A stretch of 17,052 nt of DNA, taken from the NCBI GenBank assembly GCA_900555665.1, contig USLX01000042.1, positions 1-17,052 on the forward strand, written 5' to 3'. The notes under the pieces were generated by a model. The model ran no database searches. It was not told where the DNA came from and saw only the letters and a list, made by a program, of their open reading frames with translations. The position numbers were made by a program, and so were the translations under genes. The stretch's first letter is position 1. Each line of letters begins with the position of its first letter. Of the stretch, positions 6,164-13,051 are shown piece by piece. This stretch comes from an uncultured Eubacteriales bacterium. Lineage in GTDB: Bacteria > Bacillota > Clostridia > Oscillospirales > Oscillospiraceae.

Positions 6164-7108
6164 TTATTTGAAGTAGAAATTTATCGTATCGCGCTTTTGA
6201 TCCTCGTCGTAGAAGTCCGCACGGACACCGGGGATGTAGGTGAGCGCTTCATAGATGACGGGAAGCAGGTTGCCGTGGATGCCGAAGTCAACGACGCCGG
6301 TTTTCTCCAGAATGCCGCCCTGGGATTTGAGAGAGAAGGTCTTGGCGAGGTCTTTGACGTTGACCTTCGGGCCGTGCATGCCCTGACAGTCGATGGTGAG
6401 GCCGGTTGCGTTGGCGACGGCGCACATCTCGATCATGGTTTTGGAGCCGTCGACGAACTCGACGAGCATGCGCGGGTTCATGTGACGGGCGCGGGCACGG
6501 CTGGCCCAGGGTTCCTGATCGGGGGTGGCGTAGTGGTCGAGGGGGTTGTTTTTGCCCTTGCCGGCCGCGACAACCTCAAAGCCCAGCGCCTTGGCAAAGC
6601 GGTAGACCTCGATGATGGAGCCGGGCTCGTCGCCGGCGGTGAGGGAGTAGACGATGCCGGCACGCTCGCAGAGCTGGCGCAGGATGGGGCCGACGGTAAT
6701 GTCGCACTCGACGTTCATCATGACGATGTGCTTGTGGTAGCGGATGCAGTCGAGCGTGATGCGTGCACCCATCTCCGGCGATCCGGTGGCGTCGATGACG
6801 TTGGTGACAAGAGAGCTTGTGACCGCGACCTTATAGTTCGCGGAGAGCACCTTCGCGCCGCGTGCAAGGGCGGCTTCGGCCTCGGCGGGGTCGTCGGTTT
6901 CGACGAGCTCGCCCTGATAGCCGGACTGGGTCAGAGCCTCGCGTGCCGCGTCCAGGCTGATGTCCACGACAACGTCGCAGCGCATGCCCTGCATGCCGGC
7001 AATCTGGGCCACGATATCCTTGCCCATCTGGCCTGCGCCGATCAGCGCAACGTGGATTGGACGGCCCTCGCGCTCCAGCGCGGCCAGTTTTGTGTCAATT
7101 TCGTACAT
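6164..7108 (-). CDS. COG4091/DXR-II-like NAD(P)-dependent oxidoreductase, short form
   Basis: This 314-residue protein has an N-terminal Rossmann fold (ALIGAGQMG at 21-29, acidic VVVD at 46-49). The rest resembles the 'predicted homoserine dehydrogenase with SAF domain' family (MMNVECDITVGPILRQL and TAGDEPGSIIEVYRFAKAL in the middle). That family includes the DXR-like (DRL, DXR-II) enzymes that make 2-C-methylerythritol 4-phosphate; most members are uncharacterised. Family proteins are usually about 430 residues with a C-terminal SAF/dimerisation region. This one stops after about 314 and no remnant is seen downstream. GGAGGAGG precedes the start, which overlaps the upstream gene by 14 nt. 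In this operon it probably reduces or rearranges a sugar intermediate; the substrate is unknown. Confidence 0.75.
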   Translation of the reverse strand: MYEIDTKLAALEREGRPIHVALIGAGQMGKDIVAQIAGMQGMRCDVVVDISLDAAREALTQSGYQGELVETDDPAEAEAALARGAKVLSANYKVAVTSSLVTNVIDATGSPEMGARITLDCIRYHKHIVMMNVECDITVGPILRQLCERAGIVYSLTAGDEPGSIIEVYRFAKALGFEVVAAGKGKNNPLDHYATPDQEPWASRARARHMNPRMLVEFVDGSKTMIEMCAVANATGLTIDCQGMHGPKVNVKDLAKTFSLKSQGGILEKTGVVDFGIHGNLLPVIYEALTYIPGVRADFYDEDQKRDTINFYFK

Positions 7109-8195
7109 CTGATTTGCCTCCTCCAGTTGTTGTGGGCGTCTGATCCGCTTTCCAGGGATCTACCAAAATCTTCAGCGCGTCGGTATGGGTACGGCGCGGC
7201 AGGGCGTCCGGCAGTTCATCCAGCGAGATGACGGCGCCTAAGTATTTTTCTGCGTGAATCTGACGGCTGTGGATCGCGGCGAGTGCGTCTTCCAGGCCGG
7301 TTGCGGAATAGGAAAAGGAGCCGGTGACGATCAGCTCATTATAATGAATGAGGTTGGAGTCCAGCTCGGAGAGAGCGGCGGTCTTCGGCGCGCCGCCGTA
7401 GATGATGACAGTGCCGCGTTTGCGTACCGCGGTGAGCGCCTGGCTCTGGGCCTGTACGTTGGGGACGGCGAGGATCGCAACGTCCGCGCCAAGGCCGCCG
7501 GTGGCGGCGAGGATCTGGGCGGTGGCGGCGTCCGGGTCGTGATTGTCCACGAGGACATCCGGCGCGAAGGCGGAAGCCTGGTCAATTTTGCCGCGGGCGG
7601 CAAGGATGACGCGCGCGCCTCTGGCGCGGGCCATCTCGACGTGCAGACAGCCGATCGGACCGTCGCCGATGACCAGGACGGTCTGCCCGGCGGAGATATC
7701 GAATCGTTTCTGGCAGGCGACGACGCCCGCTGCGGCTTCGGCAAAGGCGGCGTGCTCGTAGGACATGTCATCCGGGATGGGCTCGACAAAGCCGTGCTCC
7801 AGGACCTGCTTGGGCAAGGCCAAATATTGGGCGAAGCCACCGGGGAAGTGGGTGCCGAGCATTTTGTGCTGTGTGCAGAGGTTGACGAGGCCGCGCTTGC
7901 AGTACCAGCAGCGGCCGCAGCTGACATCCGGGGCCAGCGCGACGCGGTCGCCAACGTGCCAGCCGGTGGTCTGTGCACCGACCTCGACGATCTCGCCGGC
8001 GATTTCGTGGCCCATGATCTGATCGGTGACGCCGCCTTTGAGGCCGTTGCGGTAGTTTCGGAAGTCGCCGCCGCAGATGCCGCAGAAGTGGACTTTGAGA
8101 AGCAGGCCGTCCGGAGGGCAGGACGGAATGGGACGGGTTTCAACGTCGAGCCGTCCGACGCCGCGGAAGACGGCGGCGCGCATGGTTTCATTCAT
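7095..8195 (-). CDS. Zinc-dependent medium-chain alcohol dehydrogenase (sorbitol/threonine DH-like)
   Basis: This 366-residue protein has a complete MDR layout. Catalytic zinc ligands are Cys41 (CGICGGDF), His63-Glu64 (MGHEIAGEI) and probably Glu153. The structural zinc site is C93-x2-C96-x2-C99-x7-C107. The cofactor loop GDGPIG is at 177-182. After the second strand of the cofactor fold the sequence reads LAARGK with no acidic residue, a hint towards NADP(H) rather than NAD(H). It would oxidise a secondary alcohol of a polyol or sugar, or reduce a ketose. GGGAGGG, inside the end of the upstream gene, serves as ribosome binding site. It starts 3 nt after the SIS gene stop and ends inside the next gene, so the genes are tightly coupled. 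Confidence 0.88.
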   Translation of the reverse strand: MNETMRAAVFRGVGRLDVETRPIPSCPPDGLLLKVHFCGICGGDFRNYRNGLKGGVTDQIMGHEIAGEIVEVGAQTTGWHVGDRVALAPDVSCGRCWYCKRGLVNLCTQHKMLGTHFPGGFAQYLALPKQVLEHGFVEPIPDDMSYEHAAFAEAAAGVVACQKRFDISAGQTVLVIGDGPIGCLHVEMARARGARVILAARGKIDQASAFAPDVLVDNHDPDAATAQILAATGGLGADVAILAVPNVQAQSQALTAVRKRGTVIIYGGAPKTAALSELDSNLIHYNELIVTGSFSYSATGLEDALAAIHSRQIHAEKYLGAVISLDELPDALPRRTHTDALKILVDPWKADQTPTTTGGGKSDVRN

Positions 8196-8198
8196 AAT

Positions 8199-8810
8199 TT
8201 AAACCCTCCCGAGCAGGCGGTCACCCACGGCGCCGCCCGGATGAATGATGGCGAACTGCTCGCGCGTGTAGCCGGTATATTGCATGAGCGCGATGCAGAT
8301 GGCGTCAAATGCGGCGATGACGGCGAGCGTGCTCGCGGTGGCCAGCATGTTAAAAGGGCAGGGCTCACGTTCCACACGCACCTTCAGAAGGAGATCGGCC
8401 TCCTGCGCGATGGAGGAGGATGGATTTTCCGTCACGCCGATGAGGAAGACACCCTTTGCCTTGCAGGCGGGGATCAGGCGCGTGAGCTCCGCGGTATTGC
8501 CGCCCTTGCTGACGAGGATGAGAATGTCCTCTTTTTGCAGAAGGCCGAGGCCGCCATGCACCGCGTCTGAGGGGGTGAGGAAGGCCGCCGGACGCTCGAT
8601 GCAGCAAAGAGAATGCGCGATCTTGCGTGCCGCCATGGCCGAGGTGCCGCAGCCGGCGGTCAAAATCCGGCCGCGGCAGCCTGCAATGGCCTTTACGGCG
8701 GCGGTCATGGCCGCGGGATCCAGCGTCTCGGTGAGCGACTGGATGGCATTGGCTTCGCATCGGAGTACGCGCCGGAGCTCCGGCACCAGCTCAGTTTCTT
8801 TCATAGCCAT
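8199..8810 (-). CDS. SIS-domain phosphosugar isomerase, KdsD/GutQ-like, without CBS domains
   Basis: This 203-residue protein is a single SIS domain closely following the KdsD/KpsF/GutQ pattern: GCGTSAMAARKIAHSL (53-68), the HGGLGLL segment near 85-91, SKGGNTAEL (101-109), EPCPFNMLATAS (149-160) and IIHPGGAVGDRLLG near the end. KdsD enzymes interconvert ribulose 5-phosphate and arabinose 5-phosphate; full-length members add two CBS domains (about 320 residues), absent here, as in catabolic short forms. It is the first operon gene, with AGGAGGG 5 nt before the ATG. In a sugar operon it most likely isomerises a ketose phosphate and an aldose phosphate. The exact sugar is not determinable. Confidence 0.85.
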   Translation of the reverse strand: MAMKETELVPELRRVLRCEANAIQSLTETLDPAAMTAAVKAIAGCRGRILTAGCGTSAMAARKIAHSLCCIERPAAFLTPSDAVHGGLGLLQKEDILILVSKGGNTAELTRLIPACKAKGVFLIGVTENPSSSIAQEADLLLKVRVEREPCPFNMLATASTLAVIAAFDAICIALMQYTGYTREQFAIIHPGGAVGDRLLGRV

Positions 8811-8884
8811 AGGAACCCTCCTGTTCGAACGTGGTGGTATCGATTTTGTATTTATGGATGAAAAAATGAAAAGCTCTGGGCGAG

Positions 8885-8908
8885 ATTTTCGTTTTTAAAA
8901 TCGAAAAT
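8885..8908. promoter_or_regulatory. 24-bp palindrome, candidate RpiR-type operator
   Basis: ATTTTCG and CGAAAAT flank a TTTTAAAA centre. The match is symmetrical except for one base pair beside the centre. It lies in the 120-nt gap between the divergent SIS gene and the M24-TIM chimera, where a regulator could control both. I found no convincing -35/-10 pair nearby. Assignment to the RpiR protein is by proximity. Confidence 0.45.
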
Positions 8909-8930
8909 TCAAAAGAAACGGGGGAACGGC

Positions 8931-9836
8931 ATGGAGGAAAAACTGGCGCGCGTTCGTGGGTATCTCCGGGAGAAGGGGTATACGGGCGCGGTTTTTGCAC
9001 GGCAATATAATTTCAATTGGATTACCGGCGGCGGAAACAGCCGCGTGATCGTCCCCCGGGACGCGGGACATGCAGCCGTCGTGGTGACGGAGGAACAGGT
9101 ATTTCTGGTGGCGCAGTGGATGGACGGGCCGCGTATTATGGACGAAGAAATGGCGCACCTTGCAGCCGAGCCGGTGCTTTTACATTGGTATGAGGCGTCC
9201 GTTCCGGCACGCGCCGTGGAACTGGCCGGCGCGCGGCCGGTCTGTGATCTGGCGGGAATCGGCGGAGAGGAACGGCTGAGCGAGCTCTACGACCTGCATT
9301 TTCCGCTGACGGACGAGGAATACCGGACGCTGCGGCATGTGCTGCGCGAGACGGATGAGATGGAAAACCGGAAGGTGATTTGCGCGCTGGAACACGGCTT
9401 TGTGCCGCTGCTTTGCATCGGCGAGACGGCGGAAGAAAAGGCACAGGGGATCGCGGACGAGGTACTGCGGGTGCAGCTGAAGGTGGGCCTGCGCGGCGAG
9501 ACGGCAGCACAGACCGGACAGCTTCGGGTGGCCTATGAGCCGGTCTGGGCGATCGGTGTGGGCGGAACGCCGGCCACAAAGGAATATGCCGCGGCGCGGC
9601 ATGCGGGAATCCGGGCGTGTCTGACGGAGCTGTTCGGCGCTGCAGCGCAGGAGATCCCGCTGCTCTACGGCGGGAGCGTCAATCCGGACAACGCGGAGGG
9701 ACTCATTGGAATGCCGGAGATCGACGGACTGTTCGTGGGACGCAGCGCGCTTTGCCGCGATGGCAGAGGCGGTTTTGCCAGTTTGGCGGGCCAAAGCGGT
9801 CTGAACGGAACGGCCTGCAATCGTGCCGAAACTTGA
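8931..9836 (+). pseudogene. Chimeric M24-peptidase N-domain / triosephosphate-isomerase C-half, frameshifted
   Basis: Residues 1 to about 134 match the creatinase-type N-terminal domain of M24 aminopeptidase-P proteins, ending in HFPLTDEEYRTL. At about residue 135 the sequence becomes TIM-family: RETDEMENRKV follows where TIM reads HSER, then VPLLCIGET (158-166), AYEPVWAIG (201-209, catalytic Glu203) and LYGGSVNPDN (245-254). TIM Lys12 and His95 and the entire M24 metal-binding domain are missing. After VGRSA (residue 273, about 9749) the frame carries an unlikely tail. The +1 frame instead gives RFAAMAEAVLPVWRAKAV and a stop at 9802-9804, a normal TIM-like end, so there is also an indel here. 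GRSA rather than the canonical GGAS points to a sugar-catabolic TIM paralogue. GGGGGAAC precedes the ATG. Confidence 0.75.
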
Positions 9837-10160
9837 ATCGTCAGACTGTCAAAAAACGATAAAATGCAGCTCCATAATAGAGCAGCGGGGATAGAGTGAA
9901 AGGGGCAAAAAGCCCCTTTCGCGTTCCATCAAGCAGTTTTCTGAACTGATCAAGTTCAGAAGATTGGAGAAAGCAGCGGGGCGAGGAGACTTTTTCGACA
10001 CGCTGACGCAGGGCCGGGGGAATTCTTTCCTCGGCCCTGCGTTTGATGTGTGAGAAGGGCGGCGGTGTATGGGGCTGCGCTGTGCAGGTGGTTTTGAATG
10101 TGGGGGGGAGGACAGAAGTGCAATGGAAAGCGAAGCTGCTCTCTGGAAGACTCCTGGAAG

Positions 10161-10263
10161 ATCCACGGGATTGCCACACCAGCGTGCGCGCAAGGAACGT
10201 GCGCCCGACATACCCCGCGGTATGATGCGGGGTATGTCGGGCGCACTTATCTCGCGATGACGC
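10161..10263. repeat. Dispersed-repeat-like segment with a perfect 20-bp inverted repeat
   Basis: The segment opens with GGGATTGCCACACC and closes with TCGCGATGAC, resembling the GGATTGCCAC...CGCAATGAC intergenic repeat I know from many bacterial genomes. Inside, 10199-10218 and 10227-10246 are perfect inverted copies around the 8-nt loop GGTATGAT. No T-run follows. Membership of a dispersed family is from memory, since there is only one copy here. Confidence 0.5.
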
Positions 10264-10375
10264 TTCTTTTGGCTTTTGGACGCGATGGCGGCATGGTAGG
10301 GACTTACCGGTTTCCGCCAGTTCTCTTTCTTTTCTTCACCGGGCGCGGGGCGCATTTGATTTGGGTGCTCCCCGG

Positions 10376-10426
10376 CCCTCATCCGCCCCGGCGTGCGCAC
10401 CGGGCACCTCCCCAGGAGAGGGAGGC
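10376..10426. repeat. Dispersed-repeat-like CCCTCATCCG...GGGAGGC segment
   Basis: It starts CCCTCATCCG, has a central CCCGG/CCGGG inverted repeat and ends with CCTCCC/GGGAGGC. This layout resembles a repeat common between genes of gut Clostridia. Only one copy is in the window, so family membership is a recollection to be tested. Confidence 0.4.
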
Positions 10427-10445
10427 TTTCGCTGCGGCGGGAGAT

Positions 10446-10476
10446 AAAAAACGGGCGCAGCCGGATGGCTGCGCCC
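10446..10476 (-). terminator. Intrinsic terminator of the infC-rpmI-rplT operon
   Basis: On the minus strand a perfect 10-bp stem GGGCGCAGCC/GGCTGCGCCC (complement of 10467-10476 and 10453-10462) with a 4-nt loop is followed by GTTTTTTA. It lies 15 nt after the rplT stop. Confidence 0.88.
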
Positions 10477-10490
10477 ATTGTGATTTGAAA

Positions 10491-10844
10491 TTAAAGCGCC
10501 TTCTTCGCGGCCTCGACGAGGGCCTCGAACGCGGCGGGATCGGCGATGGCAAGCTCAGAGATGGCCTTGCGGTTCATCTCGATGCCAGCCTTCTTCAGGC
10601 CGTTCATGAAGCGGGAGTAGTTGATGCCGAACGGGGCGACCGCCGCGGAGATACGGGCGATCCACAGCTGACGGAACTCGCGCTTTTTCAGCTTACGGCC
10701 AACGTAAGCGTAGACGCCGGACTTGTAGACGGCCTGCTTGGCCATCTTAAAGTGCCGGGACTTGGAGCCCCAGTAGGACTTCGCGAGCTTCAGGGTCTTA
10801 TTTCTTCTTTTGCGCGTCATCATTGCGCCTTTAACTCTTGCCAT
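10491..10844 (-). CDS. rplT: 50S ribosomal protein L20
   Basis: This 117-residue protein is full length and highly conserved: an extended basic N-terminus (MARVKGAMMTRKRRNKTLKL), the AKSYWGSKSRHFKMAKQAV segment and a globular C-terminal domain with NYSRFMNGLKKAGIEMNRK. It binds 23S rRNA early in large-subunit assembly and in Firmicutes also represses its own operon through the leader RNA. AGGAGG lies 8 nt before the ATG. It is the last gene of the operon, 37 nt after rpmI and just before the terminator. Confidence 0.98.
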   Translation of the reverse strand: MARVKGAMMTRKRRNKTLKLAKSYWGSKSRHFKMAKQAVYKSGVYAYVGRKLKKREFRQLWIARISAAVAPFGINYSRFMNGLKKAGIEMNRKAISELAIADPAAFEALVEAAKKAL

Positions 10845-10881
10845 TATTGAATCCTCCTATGTTATCAGTCAATCCCTGCGA

Positions 10882-11079
10882 TTATTTGTAGGGAATCATT
10901 TTCTTGACGGTATCTTCCACGGTCACGTCGGCGTAGCCGTTCTTGCGAAGGTTACGGGTGCGCTTGGTGGTCTTCTTCGTGAGGATATGGCTCTTGAAGG
11001 CGTGCGCTCTCTTGACCTTACCGGTCTTGGTGAGGTTGAATCTTTTCTTTGCGCCGCTATGGGATTTCAGCTTAGGCAT
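10882..11079 (-). CDS. rpmI: 50S ribosomal protein L35
   Basis: This 65-residue basic protein has the family start MPKLKSHSGAKKRF and the KRAHAFKSHILTKKTTKRTR core. It is a structural component of the large subunit. It lies 36 nt after infC and before rplT, the conserved bacterial order. GGAGA precedes the ATG at normal spacing. Confidence 0.98.
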   Translation of the reverse strand: MPKLKSHSGAKKRFNLTKTGKVKRAHAFKSHILTKKTTKRTRNLRKNGYADVTVEDTVKKMIPYK

Positions 11080-11115
11080 AGTGGTTCTCCTTCCGTTTGT
11101 TGCTTTTTGCGAAAA

Positions 11116-11637
11116 TTATTTGGAATTCTTGGGACTGAGGAACATGGACATATTGCGTCCTTCAAGCTTCGCGTCTTTGGCGACGGTGGCAAGCTCGGCG
11201 CAGTCGGCGCCGAATTTCTTCAGCAGGTCGACGCCGAGCGAGGTGTGTGCCATCTCGCGGCCGCGGAAACGAACGGTGACTTTCACTCGGTTGCCATCTT
11301 TCAGGAACTTCATGGCGTTTTTGACCTTGGTATTGAAGTCGTTGGTATCGATGCTCGGGGACATGCGGATCTCCTTGACCTCGACAACGTGCTGATTCTT
11401 TTTCGCTTCTTTTTCTTTTTTCAGTTGTTCAAAGCGGAATTTGCCGTAGTCCATGATCTTGCAGACCGGGGGAACGGCGTTCGGCGCGATTTTGACGAGA
11501 TCGAGCTCCTTTTCCTCGGCAAGCGCGAGGGCCGCAGCCGACGTCATGATACCAAGCTGATCGCCATCAGCTCCGATCACGCGGATCTCCTTGTCGCGGA
11601 TCTCCTCATTGATCTGATGTTCTAATTTACCGATGAT
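11116..11637 (-). CDS. infC: Translation initiation factor IF-3, AUC start
   Basis: The protein has 173 residues from the chosen start. The family N-domain begins at HQINEEIRDKEIRVIG, followed by the linker MDYGKFRFEQLKKEKEAKK and a C-domain with KVTVRFRGREMAH and the end MSMFLSPKNSK. IF-3 binds the 30S subunit and enforces start-codon fidelity. An ATG far upstream (11706) would add 23 residues with no family match and lies in the leader. The ATC at 11637-11635 has GGAGG exactly 6 nt upstream. IF-3 genes typically use AUU, AUC or AUA starts, which lets IF-3 repress its own translation. Confidence 0.95.
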   Translation of the reverse strand: MIGKLEHQINEEIRDKEIRVIGADGDQLGIMTSAAALALAEEKELDLVKIAPNAVPPVCKIMDYGKFRFEQLKKEKEAKKNQHVVEVKEIRMSPSIDTNDFNTKVKNAMKFLKDGNRVKVTVRFRGREMAHTSLGVDLLKKFGADCAELATVAKDAKLEGRNMSMFLSPKNSK

Positions 11638-11783
11638 GAAGCACCTCCAAATGCAAAGTGCGGATGCCGCAAGGCACCCGCACATAACTTCGCACTGATT
11701 CCCCAAGTGGGGAAGTGAAAGATATGAACCTCTTCGCGTGAGCTGGAGGTGAGGGCGGCCAATGGGCTCCTGCTTTGTTTTCT
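11638..11783 (-). ncRNA. Structured infC leader, candidate L20-responsive leader
   Basis: About 145 nt of 5' leader separate the promoter from the infC start. On the minus strand it contains a CCCC-ACTT-GGGG hairpin and, just before the ribosome binding site, an 11-bp stem GTGCGGGTGCC/GGCATCCGCAC (one G-U pair, complement of 11657-11682) with loop TTGC and a modestly T-rich 3' flank. Leaders at this place in Firmicutes (Rfam L20_leader) carry an attenuator controlled by L20. The position fits; the exact fold was not verified. Confidence 0.5.
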
Positions 11784-11789
11784 CCGCAT

Positions 11790-11818
11790 ATTATAGCGGG
11801 GAAAGTTCCAATTGTCAA
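11790..11818 (-). promoter_or_regulatory. Consensus sigma-A promoter of the infC operon
   Basis: On the minus strand TTGACA (complement of 11813-11818), a 17-nt spacer and TATAAT (complement of 11790-11795) are a perfect consensus. It starts 18 nt after the stop of the upstream gene. No terminator for that gene lies between, so read-through is possible. Confidence 0.92.
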
Positions 11819-11835
11819 TACAAAATTGCAAAATT

Positions 11836-12912
11836 TCAGGCGGTTTTCTGCAAATACCACGCGATGAGCAGATCGGCGACCTCGCCGTAGGACTGTACGC
11901 CGGACTCCTCGCTGAACGCCTTGAGATAGGCGTCGTTGACCTTCTGCGCCGCGTCCTGCACCTTGCCTTCATACTGGGCATAGTGGGCGTTCGCGGCCTG
12001 CGCGTCAGTGCGGACGCCTTCGGCGACGTTCTTCCAGATTTCGGATGCTGCGCTGCGGTCGACCTTGGCGAGGGCATTATTACAATAGATATAGGCGGCG
12101 AAGGCGCCGGAGTATCGGAAGTCGTTTTTGGGATTTTCCATGCAGGCGAGGTACGCGCAGAAATTCGCCTCGTCCTCGGCGGCGACGGCCTGCCGGTGGC
12201 CGATTTCGTGGCACATGGTGAATGGGATCCAGGCCTCGTAGGTGTCGGGGTTGACGCAGCTCTCGCCGGTGAAGCAGATGAAGATGCCCGTTGTGCCGAA
12301 CTGGCTGAAAAGCCGCCAGGAGAGCAGGGATTTGACCGGATCGGTGGCGCCGTCGATCTGCGGATAGGCGCTCCGGAGCGAGAGATAGCCGTCCCCGGCC
12401 TGGGCGGAGAGCGTCTGGAAGTCGGCAAGCTGCGCACGGCCGGCCTCATCGCGCTGGACGGTCCCGGCATACTGCGTGGCCTGGGCGGCATAATAATTCG
12501 TGGCGGCGATCAGCTCTTCGCGGCTATACTCCCGGACATCGAGGCCAAGCGTCTGGCCGATGCCCGGCGCAAAATGGTTCAGGCCCCAGAGGCCCGTGAA
12601 GAGGAACAGTGCCACGCTCGCCGCGAGGATGACGCCGGTCAGCCAGGTGAGGAAGCCGCGATGCTTGGTAAAGATGCAGACGAAGGTATAGAAAAACCAG
12701 AGGATCGCGAGTCCCGCCAGCACCTCCCAGAGCGCAATGGGCAGGAGGGAGGAGACGGAGGAGAGAAAGGCAAGGGCCTTTCGCGAGAAGGCGGGGTAGA
12801 ACGAAAAGACAAACTGCGGGGCATACTTTGCCGCGACGGCCATCAGACCGGTCAGAACCAGAAAAATCGCGGACAGGATTGCCCGCCCAATGGCTTTCAT
12901 GAAATCACGCAT
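11836..12912 (-). CDS. DUF3810-like membrane protein with HExxH metallopeptidase motif
   Basis: This 358-residue protein has three hydrophobic segments (about 8-28, 58-82 and 90-112) followed by a soluble C-terminal part of about 245 residues. That part carries HEIGH at 235-239, with EDEANF about 10 residues later providing a possible third zinc ligand (Glu248). This is a gluzincin-like site and the layout of DUF3810 proteins. The family's substrate and role are not established. The start is supported by GGAAAGGATG about 12 nt upstream, a mediocre site. It is a single gene with its own promoter, ending just before the infC promoter. Confidence 0.75.
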   Translation of the reverse strand: MRDFMKAIGRAILSAIFLVLTGLMAVAAKYAPQFVFSFYPAFSRKALAFLSSVSSLLPIALWEVLAGLAILWFFYTFVCIFTKHRGFLTWLTGVILAASVALFLFTGLWGLNHFAPGIGQTLGLDVREYSREELIAATNYYAAQATQYAGTVQRDEAGRAQLADFQTLSAQAGDGYLSLRSAYPQIDGATDPVKSLLSWRLFSQFGTTGIFICFTGESCVNPDTYEAWIPFTMCHEIGHRQAVAAEDEANFCAYLACMENPKNDFRYSGAFAAYIYCNNALAKVDRSAASEIWKNVAEGVRTDAQAANAHYAQYEGKVQDAAQKVNDAYLKAFSEESGVQSYGEVADLLIAWYLQKTA

Positions 12913-12937
12913 CCTTTCCAGCGGGGAATTGCACCTA

Positions 12938-12966
12938 AGTATAGCACAAACGGCGGAAAATAGAAA
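12938..12966 (-). promoter_or_regulatory. Extended -10 promoter of the DUF3810-like gene
   Basis: On the minus strand TTTCTA (complement of 12961-12966), a 17-nt spacer and TGCTATACT (with -10 complement of 12938-12943). The extended TGn motif compensates for a weak -35. It is about 25 nt upstream of the coding start. Confidence 0.6.
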
Positions 12967-12985
12967 CTGTTTTTTGGCGGTGCGG

Positions 12986-13013
12986 TTGACTTTAAGAGAG
13001 TTTTTACTATAAT
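12986..13013 (+). promoter_or_regulatory. Promoter of glyS
   Basis: TTGACT (12986-12991), a 16-nt spacer and TATAAT (13008-13013). The leader to the ATG at 13052 is only about 30 nt, so no T-box riboswitch fits in front of this tRNA-synthetase gene. Confidence 0.8.
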
Positions 13014-13051
13014 AGTAACGTTAATGAAAATCACGTCGGGAGGACGGATGA

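Larger units (their letters stand above)
9837..10445. other. 600-base gene-free region of hairpins and repeats
   Basis: No gene is recognised. In order it holds: a hairpin GTGAAAGGGGC/GCCCCTTTCGC (9896-9922); a 9-bp inverted repeat TTCTGAACT/AGTTCAGAA (9939-9961); an 11-bp stem ACGCAGGGCCG/CGGCCCTGCGT (10006-10042); then the two repeat segments listed separately. The 9896 and 10006 hairpins lack strong T-runs, although the region lies between two converging transcripts and could end both. Confidence 0.5.

Noticed and set aside
9849..10850. Open frames in both strands across the 9837-10490 gap
   Set aside because: They run through hairpins and repeats, lack ribosome binding sites and have biased compositions typical of translated repeats.
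13014..13051. T-box riboswitch in front of glyS
   Set aside because: The leader is only about 30 nt from the promoter to the ATG, far too short for a T-box.
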